A stretch of DNA of 64,000 bases from Sphingobacterium detergens (GTDB taxonomy: Bacteria > Bacteroidota > Bacteroidia > Sphingobacteriales > Sphingobacteriaceae): assembly GCF_003610355.1 (NCBI RefSeq), contig NZ_RAPY01000001.1, positions 248,001 to 312,000 on the forward strand, read 5' to 3'. Shown piece by piece: positions 53,901-63,000 of this stretch. Position 1 is the stretch's first letter; each line of letters starts with the position of its first letter. Below the pieces are notes generated by a model. It saw only the letters and a list, made by a program, of their open reading frames with translations, had not been told where the DNA came from and did not search any database. The position numbers and the translations under genes were made by a program.

Positions 53901-54132
53901 TGCCGGAAATACGCATACCGCTTATTCTAAAGGTGCTCTTGTATTTGTGAAGATAGCAGACTTGCTGGGCGAAGTAGAACTCAATAGGGCATTAAAGGCG
54001 TTCCTGATCGCGAACAAGTATCCTAAAAAGCCTACGAGCCTGGATCTGATCGAAGAGATTCGGTCGGTATGCAAGAACGAAGGCCAGTTTCGGAAAATCG
54101 AAAACCTGCTCAAAGAGGCCGAGAGCCTCTGA
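50959..54132 (+). CDS. ABC-2 permease fused to an M1-type metallopeptidase domain
   Basis: 1057 aa. Residues 1-270 and about 310-590 hold two blocks of about six membrane helices (ABC-2 permease halves). From about 600 a periplasmic M1 peptidase-like domain follows. The zinc site is HEVSH (about 909-913) with WWGN after it and the third ligand Glu in TESLAMYTE. The usual M1 exopeptidase motif GAMEN is not present; in its place the sequence reads GFAGTAYPAAVFM. Similar fusions occur in other Bacteroidota, where they have been annotated but, to my knowledge, not assigned a substrate. It overlaps the ATPase gene by four bases. The permease could release a peptide that the outer domain trims, or use the domain only for binding. 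Confidence 0.9.
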   Translation: MKSILRFSLLRGLKGWPTYLFLALIVLIAAFCGNQFNMSISQDIYTNAAYTIGFVLGFFSLSIIFFACYFAQKILFSDAESGFGQIVFATPIHKKAYLAGNFTAHFLLSLMCFVLVCLGFGIGLNLRTGVDMQPVFSWGYYLYPLFVFGVFNSLFVCSLLFTLSYLSKSKLTVLLGAIALYIAYMLLLLFSSSPFMSGSMPQSIGMQKISSLLDPFGISAYFYEAQARSVDAKNLALQPFSGFLLINRLLYLGLAVGCCLIGYDRFSFASASIRRKVKQPLTQAAPERQSMPYKKIAAVFHWEARVQATLSFVKIDLSYLSRGIACYGISMCLLFAIGMEMYAEIEKGIRIPQKYASSGLLSAAIIENFQLLGMLIILYLTNDLYWRSWVSGFSRLEMTTYYNRNKSLGHGLSLIVVILFFTVLLVLEAIVFQFAYGYLQFDWAAYAGVLSFTSLSLILFALIILFINSTTANRFTALGISLLVFLFLGTFFVKKILPNPLFHFFLPYEEGYSDFSGYSAYLTAYLLRTVFGLSLIGLCYALASLGFRNRRLIKISAASACLLASVLLAWMYSKEQHFQSKKAGYLAAATYEKLYRSYDQMVLPKIVRLTTEVSLYPSQQHYRIQGSYLLKNEGQGPMDTVLINFHPTLKLLQSALIMGGDTIQVNTANPLVLLPKSLSPGDTMLFNFDLSYNWYGVNAHDPFNVIMNGGSFMRISRYYPQLGYQQDAELTDPNLRKEYGLGVGRKENPLVGPEVQKNDFIDLEMKVSTQADQAVVASADLVKDWREKGRHFYQFSAQQIPFRFALSSASYQIKTCYHRGIAISVYYHPKHSENVEHLLKNAKLSLDYCIDQFGPYPFRSLVLAEIAGYTKGFAGTAYPAAVFMPENMVFHANLHADKHQDVINEIAGHEVSHLWWGNSQIDPDDRQGKLMLTESLAMYTEMMLYKKMYGQSGLQRQLELHAQIYASAKGLQVPEPLYMVSAGNTHTAYSKGALVFVKIADLLGEVELNRALKAFLIANKYPKKPTSLDLIEEIRSVCKNEGQFRKIENLLKEAESL

Positions 54133-54179
54133 AAAAAACACAGACGGCAGCAGTATCTAAAAGATGTCCAGACTGAAGA

Positions 54180-54219
54180 AAATACTTTACCAGCGTTATT
54201 TTTTGCTGGTAAAGTATTT
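54180..54219. terminator. Terminator formed partly by the beta-lactamase coding end
   Basis: AAATACTTTACCAGC (54180-54194) and GCTGGTAAAGTATTT (54205-54219) form a perfect 15-bp stem with a 10-base loop holding the minus-strand stop codon. One arm encodes the last residues KYFTS of the beta-lactamase. It lies between convergent genes and may serve both. Confidence 0.75.
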
Positions 54220-55086
54220 CCAAGTCGCTCCAGTGATATCAGCAATTAATTTTTCACTGTCTTCTCTCTTTTCCGTAATATTCATTAGGTATATCGAGAG
54301 CGTAAAATGATGACCATTGGGCAATTTCACAATACCGATATCATTCATGGCAGCTCTGAGATTTTGCTCGTTTGTATTCGATATTCCAGTTCTGTGTGCG
54401 AGTTCTGTTCCTTGCGGAAGGCCGGCCTTCATCCAGGTAGTTCCTCTGGATGTTTCGACCATGATCTGATAGAGATAGCTGCTGGTTTCTTTTTTTAGTA
54501 TTTTACCTTGATAGAATTTTTCCAGAAGCAGTGTGGTAGCTATTGGTGTGGTGGTATTGAGGTACAGATTATCCCAGGTTCTCATTTGCTGTTCATTGAC
54601 CTTGATGGTGATATCTTTAATGCCCTGTTGGCTAATAAAATCCTGCACTTTTTCTGGACCGCCAAGCAGTTTTAATAAGATGTCGCAGCCGTTATTATCA
54701 CTGTGGGATACAGTATACCGTAAGAGTTGATCCAGGGTTAGGTAAATATTCCCATTGGGATAATCATCCCGCATAGGGCTCCATGTATCTTCAAGCAGTT
54801 CATCTTTTTTGATAAAAAATTTTTGGTCGAGCCTTAATTTCCCCTTGTCCACTTGATGAAGTGCAGCAAGTGCTATATGAAATTTGAAGACACTCATCAT
54901 CGGCATTTTCAAATTTCCGTTGATGCTTAAGGTATCTTTAGCAGCTATGCCTTTTATTGAAATTCCGACTGTCGCATTTTTCTGGGCTATAATTTCTTGT
55001 AATTGTTTTTTTAGTTGCAGCGTCGATTGTGCTTTGAGCTGAACGTTGATGAACAGTAAGGTAATGATCAGGAATATATTTTTCAT
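54196..55086 (-). CDS. Class A serine beta-lactamase (subclass A2-like)
   Basis: 296 aa. Signal peptide ends LKAQ (20). Motif SVFK is at Ser65-Lys68, SDN at 129-131, and Glu165 (NEQQMRTWDN) is in the omega loop in the style of PER/CfxA-type enzymes of Bacteroidota. The third motif is RTG (232-234) instead of KTG, a change also known in the carbenicillinases. It is expected to hydrolyse beta-lactams in the periplasm. The gene is chromosomal in appearance, nine bases after a small lipoprotein gene, with no mobile element nearby. The exact substrate range is not predictable. Confidence 0.9.
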   Translation of the reverse strand: MKNIFLIITLLFINVQLKAQSTLQLKKQLQEIIAQKNATVGISIKGIAAKDTLSINGNLKMPMMSVFKFHIALAALHQVDKGKLRLDQKFFIKKDELLEDTWSPMRDDYPNGNIYLTLDQLLRYTVSHSDNNGCDILLKLLGGPEKVQDFISQQGIKDITIKVNEQQMRTWDNLYLNTTTPIATTLLLEKFYQGKILKKETSSYLYQIMVETSRGTTWMKAGLPQGTELAHRTGISNTNEQNLRAAMNDIGIVKLPNGHHFTLSIYLMNITEKREDSEKLIADITGATWKYFTSKK

Positions 55087-55095
55087 CGAAATTGT

Positions 55096-55557
55096 TTAAA
55101 GCTTCTTAAATTCGAATGGAATTTGCAGGCTATCTCCTGATACCGTTGCTTTTAATTGCTCGCTATCTCGCCAATATTTTATCCTGTTCGGAAATGGTAG
55201 AGAGTCATTTTTGCATTCAAATTGACCAACGTTTATAGTACTCATTTCAAATGAAATAAAATCTTTTTCATCTGGTGTTTTTACACGTAATTTCCAGTTA
55301 TCATCGGTCTTTATGATATTCATTTTTTCTTGATTGATGGTGTCGTCTTTTTGTAGTGTAAAGGCAAAACCAGTGTAAGTTGAATCGTTGATTTTTGACC
55401 AATTCTCAAACGTTCTTTTACCGGCCGCTTCATTGGTACGTTGCCATTTTCCCAATAGCCAATCAAAATTTTCCGATTTTTCATTTTGTCTGCTTGTGCA
55501 TTGTATAAAAACAAAAGCAATTACGACCATTATTAAAACTTTCATTATTTTCTTCAT
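55096..55557 (-). CDS. Small lipoprotein, DUF6265-like
   Basis: About 153 aa from the ATG at 55557 (a frame extends to 55569). Lipobox AFVFIQC, then a lipocalin-like beta sheet with FDWLLGKWQR at about residue 35, typical of DUF6265-type proteins, and later WRDSEQLKATVSGDSLQIPF. These proteins are of unknown function; a small-molecule-binding beta barrel is likely. It is immediately upstream of the beta-lactamase (nine-base gap), so the two are co-transcribed. Confidence 0.82.
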   Translation of the reverse strand: MKKIMKVLIMVVIAFVFIQCTSRQNEKSENFDWLLGKWQRTNEAAGKRTFENWSKINDSTYTGFAFTLQKDDTINQEKMNIIKTDDNWKLRVKTPDEKDFISFEMSTINVGQFECKNDSLPFPNRIKYWRDSEQLKATVSGDSLQIPFEFKKL

Positions 55558-55677
55558 TTTAATTTCCAAAAAAAGTGGGTGTAAAAATCTAGGGAACCTC
55601 TAATCATTAAAATAGTTAATATTAGCCTAAATTTAATAAAAATTTCGCGTTCCGAAAATATTAAGTGCTAGGTGCTA

Positions 55678-56982
55678 TTATTCGCTTTGCTGACCCTTCT
55701 TTGGGATGGATAGGGGGGTGGAATTTACAAGGAAATCACTAAATACATTTTTGGCGCCGACAGAAAACTGCACATCTTTTACTGATCCGGTTCCTAAGAA
55801 AAAGTAGCCGACGCCTACAATGTGAATAGGTTGTTTAGTTAATGGGAAGGAAAATATTTCTTTCTCATTGATCCGGAAAATAAGTTTGTCAGCGTTGGCG
55901 GAAACAGAAATTTTTGTCCAATGCGAAAGGTCTGTGCCAAAGCCTGAAAGGTCTGTATCCCTACCCCTGAACAGTTGTTGATGATTAACGAGACTAAGTT
56001 TTCCGACACATCCTTTTTGCGAGAAAGGAACTGTAATAATCCCTTGGTCTGTATAGAGCATAACATAGGTAAATTGACAGGAGGAAGCGCCATTAGGATA
56101 ACCATGTTTGATCATAGAGGAAAAATTGAGCTCTTTCAATGGGATAGGAGCAAAATTCCCGACATTATAAAATTGTGTAAACCGCGGTTGAGCACTCGTA
56201 TTGATCCCGAAGGTACGCAGTTGTGGTTCAGAAACAGTCAATAAGCTGTCCCTGTAAAAATCTTCCTGTTTTAAATAAATGGGTACGGGGTCGTTTGCAA
56301 TCAGACCCACCCATCCTTTGGTGGGGATTAATACTGCTTTTTCCTTGACAACCCGTCCGCCGGTAATCAGCTTTGCGATATGCACCCCCGGCTCATAGTA
56401 GGTTGCCGTATGTGTTCTGGTATGTGGATTGACTTTTTCTGTTTTGGTGGAGTCCCAATTTTTCTGAATGTACAGTACGTCATCTGACTGTTCATCCTGA
56501 CCGTATTTGAAAATGACTGTACTTGGAATATTGTTTGATGTACGAACAACATCCAAGGTATAATGGATCGATGCTTTTTTATTCGTTGAATAATAGTTCC
56601 AGCTAAAAAAGCAAATGGTGCCCAGAAGTATGCAAGCTATTATGGTGATCAGGTATTGTTTTTTGAACTTTTTATTGTTGGGTAATACCGGTTCCTGTTC
56701 TGACACTTCTGGACTACTGCTTTGCTGAAATGACCGCCAGTTGTCATAGCCTGCAAAGGAAGCTAAGGCATCCAATGTTGTGATCGAAGGTTTATTGTCA
56801 TACAGGGAATGACCCCACACCCGCCTGAGGGTGCTGACGCTGAGGGAGACCTTTGTTTTCTCAAATATCTGGTTGGAGAGGGACTCGAAATCCCGCGTAC
56901 TCCATAAAGTGCTGTCGCCCCAGTTTAGGTATTTTTCAATACATGCTTTACATTCCTGAATTTTGTCTTCGTTATAACCCAT
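55678..56982 (-). CDS. Single-span membrane protein with cytoplasmic HTH-like and extracytoplasmic beta domains
   Basis: 434 aa. Residues 5-90 resemble a helix-turn-helix module (VSLSVSTLRRVWGHSLYDNKPSITTLDALASFAGYDNWRSFQ). One membrane helix follows at about 109-127 (YLITIIACILLGTICFFSW). Outside, a PKD/Ig-like part (140-215) and a LamG/concanavalin-like part (about 260-425, SHWTKISVSANADKLIFRINEKEIF). That layout suggests a one-piece sensor that reads a signal outside and acts on DNA inside. The divergent neighbour encodes a beta-helix protein with glycan-enzyme looks. DNA binding is inference. Confidence 0.75.
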   Translation of the reverse strand: MGYNEDKIQECKACIEKYLNWGDSTLWSTRDFESLSNQIFEKTKVSLSVSTLRRVWGHSLYDNKPSITTLDALASFAGYDNWRSFQQSSSPEVSEQEPVLPNNKKFKKQYLITIIACILLGTICFFSWNYYSTNKKASIHYTLDVVRTSNNIPSTVIFKYGQDEQSDDVLYIQKNWDSTKTEKVNPHTRTHTATYYEPGVHIAKLITGGRVVKEKAVLIPTKGWVGLIANDPVPIYLKQEDFYRDSLLTVSEPQLRTFGINTSAQPRFTQFYNVGNFAPIPLKELNFSSMIKHGYPNGASSCQFTYVMLYTDQGIITVPFSQKGCVGKLSLVNHQQLFRGRDTDLSGFGTDLSHWTKISVSANADKLIFRINEKEIFSFPLTKQPIHIVGVGYFFLGTGSVKDVQFSVGAKNVFSDFLVNSTPLSIPKKGQQSE

Positions 56983-57165
56983 TAAAAGTCAGTGTGATAT
57001 ATGTTGGTAAAAATTGAAAACAGTTTGACATGGAAGTGTTGGATGTAACATCTACTTTCGTCTTCGTACATCATGCTTTAAAATTACCCCGAGCTTATTT
57101 GACTTAGATTCAGGATGTTTAAAGCTGTTGACTGATAGATTAAATTTACTATATATCACGATAAG

Positions 57166-58191
57166 ATGAAAAATTATTTTTTACTAGTTTTTATTTTCCT
57201 GGCGAAAATATCCATGAGCACCATAGTATATGCGCAGCAACAGGCTCAAACGATTTTTGTTGATCCCGTAAGCGGAAGCGATACAAATTCTGGTACATCA
57301 ATTGCCCCTTTAAAAAGTCTTAAACACGCAGTTTCGCTAGCAAATGGCAACGATATTGCGGGAACTTTTACAATTAAATTGTTGCCGGGCCTCTATGTAT
57401 TGGAGGACAAAGTACAGCTTGAAAGAAAAACAGCTGGGCTTGTGATAGAGGCATCTGACTTACCCGATTCGAAGGATTGGAATCCTTATAAAATGCCGGT
57501 CATCAGCTCAGTTTCGGCAAACAATTCTACCGTTCAGTTTCCACATGCAGCCGGGATTTTAGTTGCAATGAATAACGTGAAGATCAGTGGATTAAAATTT
57601 ATCGGTAATGCCAATCCAGTCACCCGGTATTATTATCCTATTTCTAGAAAGGATACCTTGGCAACAGGATTGGAGATTAGTCAATGCTACTTTATTGGGG
57701 AACGCAACGCTGCACCGATACAAGCTGCCGTATGGGTTCATGGGAGTAAACTAATGGTTGACCACTGTGTGTTTTTTGAATGCAAAAATGCCCTGGTATT
57801 GATCGAAAATATCCGCGATTTTTCGATGACCAATTCGATCGTCTATGGTGCCTACGAGGCTGCGGTCTGGTTTGGTGCCTATCATACACCAGTGCGATTT
57901 AGCAACAATGTGATTTCCAACTGTAATTTCTTTTGGCTCCGGGCAGAAGGAACCTACCCCAAATATGAATTTCAAAATTCCCTGTTTGCAGGCAACCAAA
58001 GCTTTATGGGACACTATACGAAAAGTGGTTTAAAACCGGCTGGGCGAAACGAACATATAGAGAAAAATGTGCAGAAGAATACTAAAAAAGTTGAACTGAT
58101 TACAGTTGGACAAAAAGGCCTGATCACAAACTATCTGCATCTGTCTAACGGAACGATGGGATCGGAGCTGAAGGCTGGGATTTTTAAATAG
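57166..58191 (+). CDS. Exported right-handed beta-helix protein
   Basis: 341 aa with a signal peptide ending VYAQ (24). FVDPVSGSDTNSGTSIAPLKSLKHAV is the DUF1565-like start seen in pectate-lyase-fold proteins. Repeated rungs with Asn ladders follow (VMNNVKISGLKFIGNANP, ENIRDFSMTNSIVYGAYEAAVWF, VRFSNNVISNC). The family includes pectate lyases and epimerases, but no catalytic triad can be assigned. It is divergent from the membrane HTH protein and ended by a terminator at 58203-58243. It could feed the GH105/GH78 system if it is a lyase; that is unproven. Confidence 0.8.
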   Translation: MKNYFLLVFIFLAKISMSTIVYAQQQAQTIFVDPVSGSDTNSGTSIAPLKSLKHAVSLANGNDIAGTFTIKLLPGLYVLEDKVQLERKTAGLVIEASDLPDSKDWNPYKMPVISSVSANNSTVQFPHAAGILVAMNNVKISGLKFIGNANPVTRYYYPISRKDTLATGLEISQCYFIGERNAAPIQAAVWVHGSKLMVDHCVFFECKNALVLIENIRDFSMTNSIVYGAYEAAVWFGAYHTPVRFSNNVISNCNFFWLRAEGTYPKYEFQNSLFAGNQSFMGHYTKSGLKPAGRNEHIEKNVQKNTKKVELITVGQKGLITNYLHLSNGTMGSELKAGIFK

Positions 58192-58202
58192 TTTTTTTGC
58201 AC

Positions 58203-58243
58203 AAACGATTAAAGCATACGGACCCGGTGCGCTTTAATCGTTT
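58203..58243 (+). terminator. Terminator after the beta-helix gene
   Basis: AAACGATTAAAGC (58203-58215) and GCTTTAATCGTTT (58231-58243) form a 13-bp perfect stem with a 15-base loop. Confidence 0.65.
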
Positions 58244-58375
58244 CCCCTCCACTCATGCGCAAAAAATTAAGAAATGGATGATTTCACAGCCAAATCAACT
58301 TATTTGGGGCGTTATGTAGCTGTATACCTCATATCTGATAAAATTTTAAACAATCGATTGCATGGCTTTTAATTT

Positions 58376-58405
58376 TTTGCAATTTGATTAAATCTCCTAT
58401 ATTTC
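58376..58405 (+). promoter_or_regulatory. Probable promoter of the fourth sigma gene
   Basis: TTTG (58376-58379), 18 bp, TATATTTC (58398-58405; last base differs from consensus). A 10-bp palindrome CAATCGATTG (58351-58360) lies just upstream. Confidence 0.4.
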
Positions 58406-58429
58406 GCCGACAGAACTGTTTTATAAACA

Positions 58430-58999
58430 ATGGGTAGTACCAATCTCCTAAGTAAAGAACATGCTTTTAAGGCTCTTTTTGACCAATACAAAGATGATGT
58501 GTTTGGTTATGCCTTACGTTTTTTTAGGTCGCGGGAACTATCCGAAGAATTGGTGCAGGATGTTTTTATGAAACTTTGGCTCAATTGGGAGTCAATCGAT
58601 AGCGATAAAAATATCAAGTCTTATATCTTCACCATTGCCAAACATACCATTTACAACAAATTGAAGTCTTTTGTGGTTCAGCAGACTTATTTGAACGATG
58701 TTTTCTATAACTATTCCATCGAAAGCAATGCGGTCGAAGAACTCGTCCATTATAAAGAACTGAAAGGGATCTACGATCAGGCGGTAGAGAAGCTGCCTAG
58801 CCAGCGGCAGCGCATCTTTAGACTGAGCCGCGAAGAGAATTTGAGCCATGAGGAAATTGCCGAACAACTGCATATCTCCAAAAATACCGTCAAGGACCAA
58901 ATGGTGAAATCACTTAAGTTTATTCGTCATTACCTGGAGGTAAATGCAAATTTAACAAGCTTACTGTTAGTCTTTTATCATTATATTCAAAAAAAATAA
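58430..58999 (+). CDS. ECF RNA polymerase sigma factor, FecI-like
   Basis: 189 aa. Region 2 is at about 15-80 (DDVFGYALRFFRSRELSEELVQDVFMKLW), and region 4 at about 135-175 (LSHEEIAEQLHISKNTVKDQMVKSL). It starts the last operon of the window, followed by FecR, SusC and the beginning of SusD. The gap to FecR is short (60 bases). Confidence 0.92.
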   Translation: MGSTNLLSKEHAFKALFDQYKDDVFGYALRFFRSRELSEELVQDVFMKLWLNWESIDSDKNIKSYIFTIAKHTIYNKLKSFVVQQTYLNDVFYNYSIESNAVEELVHYKELKGIYDQAVEKLPSQRQRIFRLSREENLSHEEIAEQLHISKNTVKDQMVKSLKFIRHYLEVNANLTSLLLVFYHYIQKK

Positions 59000-59059
59000 A
59001 AAAAGGGGATCGTCCCTCGAAGTGACTTGGTTGTATTAGCTCTATATAACCGAGTAAAT

Positions 59060-60043
59060 ATGATGACCAACCAAGAAGTAACCGCGCTTTATATCAAATT
59101 TATCCATGGGCAGTGTACCCAGGCTGAAATAGATATATTGCTATCGGTCCTTAAAGAGGAACAGTATAGGGATGCCTTTCCTGAATATGACCAGATTGCC
59201 CCATTTATTTCCAAAAAAGATGTACTGACAGCGGATGCTTCGGACCGTATTTTTGCAGCTATTGTCGAGACGGAAATTCCGGCTCAGCCAGTTGCAGATT
59301 CACGTTTCAGGCCCGGAAGGTGGTGGGCGGTGGCTGCCTCATTGCTGATGCTTTCAGGAATATATTATCTCTTTACGATACAGCAGATCCCCAAAAGTAT
59401 TAAAACGGTCTATCGTGCAGCAGACGAAAAGAAAATCTATCAGCTTCCGGATGGGACAGCGGTTACGCTAGACAAGGGTTCCGAGCTCGAGGTATCCAAC
59501 CATTTCGGCATAGATTCCATCCGGGAGGTCTGGATCAAAGGGGATGGCTACTTCAATGTCGCTCATAACAAGAAAAAACCGTTTATCGTGCATACCCTTG
59601 CTGGCATGAATGTCAAGGTATTGGGTACCGAATTTAATGTGAGCGCCTGGAAAGATAAAGCGTATGTGGTGCTCAATAAAGGTAGTGTTGAAGTGAATGC
59701 TGCGGATCAGCAGCTGCGACTGCAACCAGGGGAGAGGGCTCTTTTCAGCTCTTTGGAGCAGCGCATGGAAAAAAAATCGGTCGATACGGTCTTCTATAAT
59801 GCCTGGAAAAATAACTTGTTGGCCTTTGATAATGATCTGCTGAAAGACGTGGTGGGGAAAATAGGACGTCAATATTCCTGCTCCATTGAAATCGCAGATA
59901 CCAATTTATCGCGGATGACATTTACAGGCTATATACCGCGGAATGACCTGAATCTGGCGTTGAATACTTTAAGTAAATCATTGAACTGTACCGTGGAGCT
60001 CATCGACGGCAAGTATATTATTGAACCCAACCAATTAAACTAA
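59060..60043 (+). CDS. FecR-family anti-sigma factor
   Basis: 327 aa from the ATG at 59060; a TTG-started frame opens 33 bases earlier. Cytoplasmic part, then a membrane helix about 82-100 (WWAVAASLLMLSGIYYLFT). FecR domain about 125-220 (QLPDGTAVTLDKGSELEVSN, VWIKGDGYFNVAHNKKKPF). DUF4974-like C-terminal part (VVGKIGRQYSCSIEIAD). Its stop is five bases before the SusC start. Confidence 0.92.
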   Translation: MMTNQEVTALYIKFIHGQCTQAEIDILLSVLKEEQYRDAFPEYDQIAPFISKKDVLTADASDRIFAAIVETEIPAQPVADSRFRPGRWWAVAASLLMLSGIYYLFTIQQIPKSIKTVYRAADEKKIYQLPDGTAVTLDKGSELEVSNHFGIDSIREVWIKGDGYFNVAHNKKKPFIVHTLAGMNVKVLGTEFNVSAWKDKAYVVLNKGSVEVNAADQQLRLQPGERALFSSLEQRMEKKSVDTVFYNAWKNNLLAFDNDLLKDVVGKIGRQYSCSIEIADTNLSRMTFTGYIPRNDLNLALNTLSKSLNCTVELIDGKYIIEPNQLN

Positions 60044-60048
60044 TTATT

Positions 60049-63000
60049 ATGAGTAAAATTCTGAAAGGAATTGCTGGGCCGACATTTGTCCTTACGGCAC
60101 TGGCAATGTCTCCTGCTGCCCTGGCCTGGGGGAGCACCTGGCGTGAGGGAGTCGCTATGCAACGTGTGGAAACGTCAAAATCTATCATCCAGTTGCTGAA
60201 CAAAATTGAGCGAAAATTCAACGTAAAATTTAGCTACAGCCCGGATTTGCTTAAAGAGATTTCGGCCAATGGATCTGAAACGCCAAAGTCAAAAGGGGAG
60301 CTGATCCAATTTTTGCAAGAACTGATGCCTGATGCCACAGTCACCAAACTCAATAATGAGCTGTACTCCATTGCGCCTCGTGAACGTCGTACGACAAACT
60401 TAAATGCGATGGAATCTGCCACAAATAATATCACTGCACAACAGCAGGGGATTAAGGGGATCGTCAGAAACGACAAAGGGGAAGCGATCAGCGGTGTCAG
60501 TGTCGCCGTATTGGGCAAGGCAACTAGCACCAAGACCGCCGAAGATGGTAGTTTCACATTAGAAAAAGCCGCTGTCGGTGACCGCTTGGTCTTTAGCTCG
60601 GTGGGCTACGACCGGCAGGAACTTATTCTGGAAAATCTAGGTGAACTAAAAATCGTATTATCATCTTCCAATGTCGGTCTGGATGAGGTGGTTGTTGTCG
60701 GTTATGGTAATCAAAAGAAGCGAAATATCACAGGCTCCATTTCCAGCGTGTCGGGCAAGGATCTGAATACCTTCCCAACATCCAATATCACCAATGCCCT
60801 TGCTGGGCGTGTGAATGGGGTATTTGCCAGCCAGCGCAGTGGCGGCCCCGGTTCGGGTTCGGACATTGTCATCCGCGGTAAAAGCACGACCAATGGTACC
60901 GCTCCGCTGTATGTCATCGACGGTATCCCGCGTACGCTCAATGATTTTCAGGCGCTGAGCACGGAAGAGATCGAAACGATTTCCATTCTGAAGGACGCCA
61001 CATCGGCAGCCGTATATGGGGCCCGGGCGGCAAATGGTGTCGTCTTGGTCACCACCAAACGCGGCAGTACGCAGGCCCCCGTCATCACCTATTCCTCTTT
61101 TGTGGGAAAAGATACCTATACACGCGTGCCCGAAAGAATGAACGCCTATGAACATTCAATCTATAGAAATAGGGTAGCCAAATTCAATAATCTCCCACTG
61201 ACGGATCCAAGTTATTATACGGATGATGAAGTCCAATATTTTAAAGACAATCAGACCAATTACGACTGGTTTAAAGGTGCCTGGCATGATCCCGTTTATA
61301 CCAAGCATGACCTGACAGTGAATGGCGGGAGCGAAAATATCCGTTATTTCTCTTCCATTGGTTATTATTATCAGGACGGGGCGTTCAATAACCTGGACTA
61401 TAACCGCTATAACTTGCGGTCGAATGTCGATGCAAAGATTTCCGAGAGGCTGAGTGTGTCGCTCAATCTGGATGCCTCCCTGCAAGGGCGCTCAAGACCT
61501 TATTGGCCTTACGATGGTGGTGATGATGACCGAATGTTTGACCTCTATCGTGGCCTGCTCAACAAACCGCCGATGATGCCCTGGAAAATCGGGGATAACT
61601 ATGTGCGGGCCTACCAGCAATGGAATCCCATTGCATTGATTGATAATGCAGGTTTTAGCAAATGGAACCGTAATACCTTCAATGGGCTTTTGCGTCTGGA
61701 TTATAAAATACCGGGTATTGAAGGACTGAAAGCCAATGCGACGATGAACTACCGGAAATACTATGATTATAATAAGACCGTCCGGAAGAAATATAATGTG
61801 GCTGAGTTTGAAACAACAGGTGGACACAACCATATCACAACGGATAAGGTAATCCGGACTTTGCAGCTGGGGGACTGGGAAAACAGTGCCTATGCATCCT
61901 TTAATCAGAATAATTCCTATACCCTGAATCTCTCCTTGGATTATAACCGCGTATTTGGCAAGCACGCGGTGACCGGACTTTTCCTGTATGAACAGAGCGA
62001 GGGCAATACCGCTTATCTCTACGGATTCCGCAATAAAATGCTGTCGACCTCGATCGAACAGCTCTTTATTGGTGATGCCGCCGCAGAAAATAAAGATGCG
62101 ACGGGTAGCGAAACCGAAACTGGTCGGCTGGGCTACGTAGGCCGTTTTACGTACGGCTATGACAATCGCTATCTCCTGGAAGCCAATTTCAGGTACGATG
62201 CTTCATTAAAATTTGCACCCGAAGGACGCTGGGGTTTTTTCCCTTCTGTTGCAGTAGGTTGGGTGTTGTCAGAGGAATCTTTTGTTAAAGATAGATGGAG
62301 TTTTGTGGACAACCTCAAACTCCGTATTTCCCATGGACTTCTGGGGAATGATGGTGGCGACAATGTGGCCGAATATGGTTATATCAATCGTTATTCGATC
62401 ACACCGGGTGCTATATTTGGCGGTGCCACAGCGGGAATTATGCCTGGGGCCTTACCGAATTATGATATTACCTGGGAGAAGACGCGTATTACCAATGCCG
62501 GAGTTGACTTTAGTTTTTTGAAAGGCGGACTTAGTGGCTCCCTGGAATATTTTCAAAAACACACCTATGATATCCTAGGCCGGCGGCTAGCGTCAACACC
62601 AAATACCTTTGGTGCGCTTTTGCCAAGTGAAAACTATGGTATTGTGAACAACTACGGTATTGAGCTTTCGCTGCGCCACGATCGGCAGATCAATAAAGAC
62701 CTGAGTTATTTTGTGGGTGGAAACTTCAGTTTTGCACGTAATAAAGTGGAAAAATGGGATGTCCTGGCCGGAGCATTTGACTATCAACAGCGTGTGGGAA
62801 GACCGATCGATTTCATTACGGGCTACCAATCGGAAGGGATCGCTCGTACAGCGGCTGACCTTGCAGGGCTACCTACCTATAATGGATTTGCCTATAGCCT
62901 CGGCGATGTAAGGCTCAAGGATCAAAATGGTGACGGTAATATTACTGGTGCGGATAATGTGGTCTTAAGTAGAAAAAGCATCAATCCGGAAATCATCTAC

